Assembly (NCBI RefSeq): GCF_039680535.1
Contig: NZ_JBDKSS010000014.1
Span: forward strand, 186,001-250,000
DNA length: 64,000 nucleotides
Direction: 5' to 3'
DNA from: Parvibaculum sp039680535
Lineage (GTDB): Bacteria > Pseudomonadota > Alphaproteobacteria > Parvibaculales > Parvibaculaceae
Below are positions 63,411 to 64,000 of this stretch, piece by piece. Numbering within the stretch: the first letter of the stretch is position 1; every line of letters begins with the position of its first letter. Position numbers and translations under genes: made by a program. The notes beneath the pieces were generated by a model that was given only the letters and a program-made list of their open reading frames with translations, did no database searches and was not told where the DNA came from.

Positions 63411-64000
63411 TCAGGTGACGGTGAACTGGCCCATCATACCGGCATCCTCATGTTCGAGGATATGGCAGTGAAACATGAACGGTGTCTCGCGGCTGGCGGG
63501 CTGGTCGAACCGGGCGAGGATCTCGGCCTCTCCGGGCACCAGCACGGTGTCTTTCCAGCCGGTGTTCTCAGGCCGCGGGGGGGCGCCGTTCTCGGTGACC
63601 ACCCGGAAGCGTACGCCGTGGACATGGAACGGATGCGCGACCATGGTGCTGCGGATCTGCCAGCGTTCAACTGATCCGAGGGCGACCTGAAAATCGATCC
63701 GACGCATGTCGTAGGGGCGCCCGTTGATGGCAAAGCTACCGCCGCCCATCATCATGCCGCCCATGCCCATGTCGAGCGAGACCTGCCGCGTCGCGATCTC
63801 GGCCCCCGACAGATCTTCAAGCGCGCCGTCCAGTTGCTCCGGCAGGCGGGTGATACGTGCTGGCAGCATGGAGTCGGTCGCGAACTGGAGGATACTATAG
63901 GCTTGGCCCGGATCGCTCATAAGCACCGGCGCGCCGCCTGACGAGAAATCGACAAGTACCTCGGCCCGTTCGCCGGGTGCCAGGCGCAGCACATCCAGTG
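63411..64000 (-). CDS. Multicopper oxidase, C-terminal part (CueO-like), cut by window end
   Basis: Only the C-terminal part (about 196 codons) is in the window; the frame is open to the edge. The last cupredoxin domain shows the copper sites HPFHVHG and FMFHCHILEHEDAGMMGQF, which is the type 1/type 3 cluster of the CueO family. A Met-rich stretch (MGMGGMMMGGGSF) lies upstream, reminiscent of the copper-binding Met-rich region of CueO. It probably oxidises Cu(I) in the periplasm for copper tolerance. The true start and any Tat signal are outside. Confidence 0.92.
   Translation of the reverse strand, partial: LDVLRLAPGERAEVLVDFSSGGAPVLMSDPGQAYSILQFATDSMLPARITRLPEQLDGALEDLSGAEIATRQVSLDMGMGGMMMGGGSFAINGRPYDMRRIDFQVALGSVERWQIRSTMVAHPFHVHGVRFRVVTENGAPPRPENTGWKDTVLVPGEAEILARFDQPASRETPFMFHCHILEHEDAGMMGQFTVT

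Overview
The window is a GC-rich, densely coded chromosome segment from an alphaproteobacterium. The gene order (yceD-like, plsX, fabH, ihfA, merR; glyA, nrdR, rib genes, nusB, thiL; rnc, era, recO; rpoZ, rsh, pyrE, pdxJ, acpS, lepB) is typical of the Hyphomicrobiales/Parvibaculum part of that class. Class-specific genes support this: an ALA-synthase type HemA, a ubiquinol-cytochrome c chaperone, a Ros/MucR regulator, an LdtR-type MarR regulator, Bpt leucyltransferase and RibBX. The genus is inference; no rRNA or tRNA gene is visible.

1-14.2 kb is housekeeping. A minus-strand fatty-acid/phospholipid run (chaperone, DUF177, plsX, fabH, ihfA, MerR regulator) is followed by bamE, a proton-pumping pyrophosphatase, and one long minus-strand operon running glyA, nrdR, ribD, ribE, ribB, ribH, nusB, thiL with overlaps or very short gaps. 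14.2-25.5 kb holds a MucR-like regulator that has lost most zinc ligands, hemA, a glycerophosphodiesterase, an L,D-transpeptidase with its LdtR-type regulator, divergent hemB, a 2-oxoglutarate oxygenase, a short TetR regulator, an ornithine/lysine decarboxylase, a 3-hydroxyisobutyrate-type dehydrogenase and a TonB-like envelope protein of unknown role.

25.7-30.7 kb carries a MarR regulator, a flavin reductase, a stand-alone motAB pair, an RDD membrane protein and bpt. 30.7-42.3 kb is a long minus-strand information-processing block: parC, recO, era, rnc, lepB, acpS, pdxJ, a DUF2062 protein, pyrE, rsh, rpoZ, folK. 42.4-50.4 kb contains a NYN-domain protein, a type-5 uracil-DNA glycosylase, an intergenic palindromic repeat, a sulfite-oxidase-like protein, an EamA exporter, smpB, dapA, a lytic transglycosylase and an alpha/beta hydrolase.

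50.4-52.0 kb holds the most striking signal. On the minus strand lie a sigma70-like promoter, a Shine-Dalgarno sequence, a 14-residue leader peptide with tandem Trp codons, mutually exclusive RNA pairings and a strong intrinsic terminator. This has every part of a tryptophan attenuator, but the gene behind it is an uncharacterised SAM-dependent methyltransferase, not a trp gene.

52.2-64 kb: an RND efflux pair, a single-polypeptide formate dehydrogenase alpha subunit without partner subunits, a small lipoprotein, a SleB-like hydrolase, methylmalonyl-CoA decarboxylase, a PAS-GGDEF diguanylate cyclase, about 900 bases without a convincing gene, and the C-terminal part of a CueO-type multicopper oxidase cut by the window edge. 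The last stretch may be the start of an accessory region.
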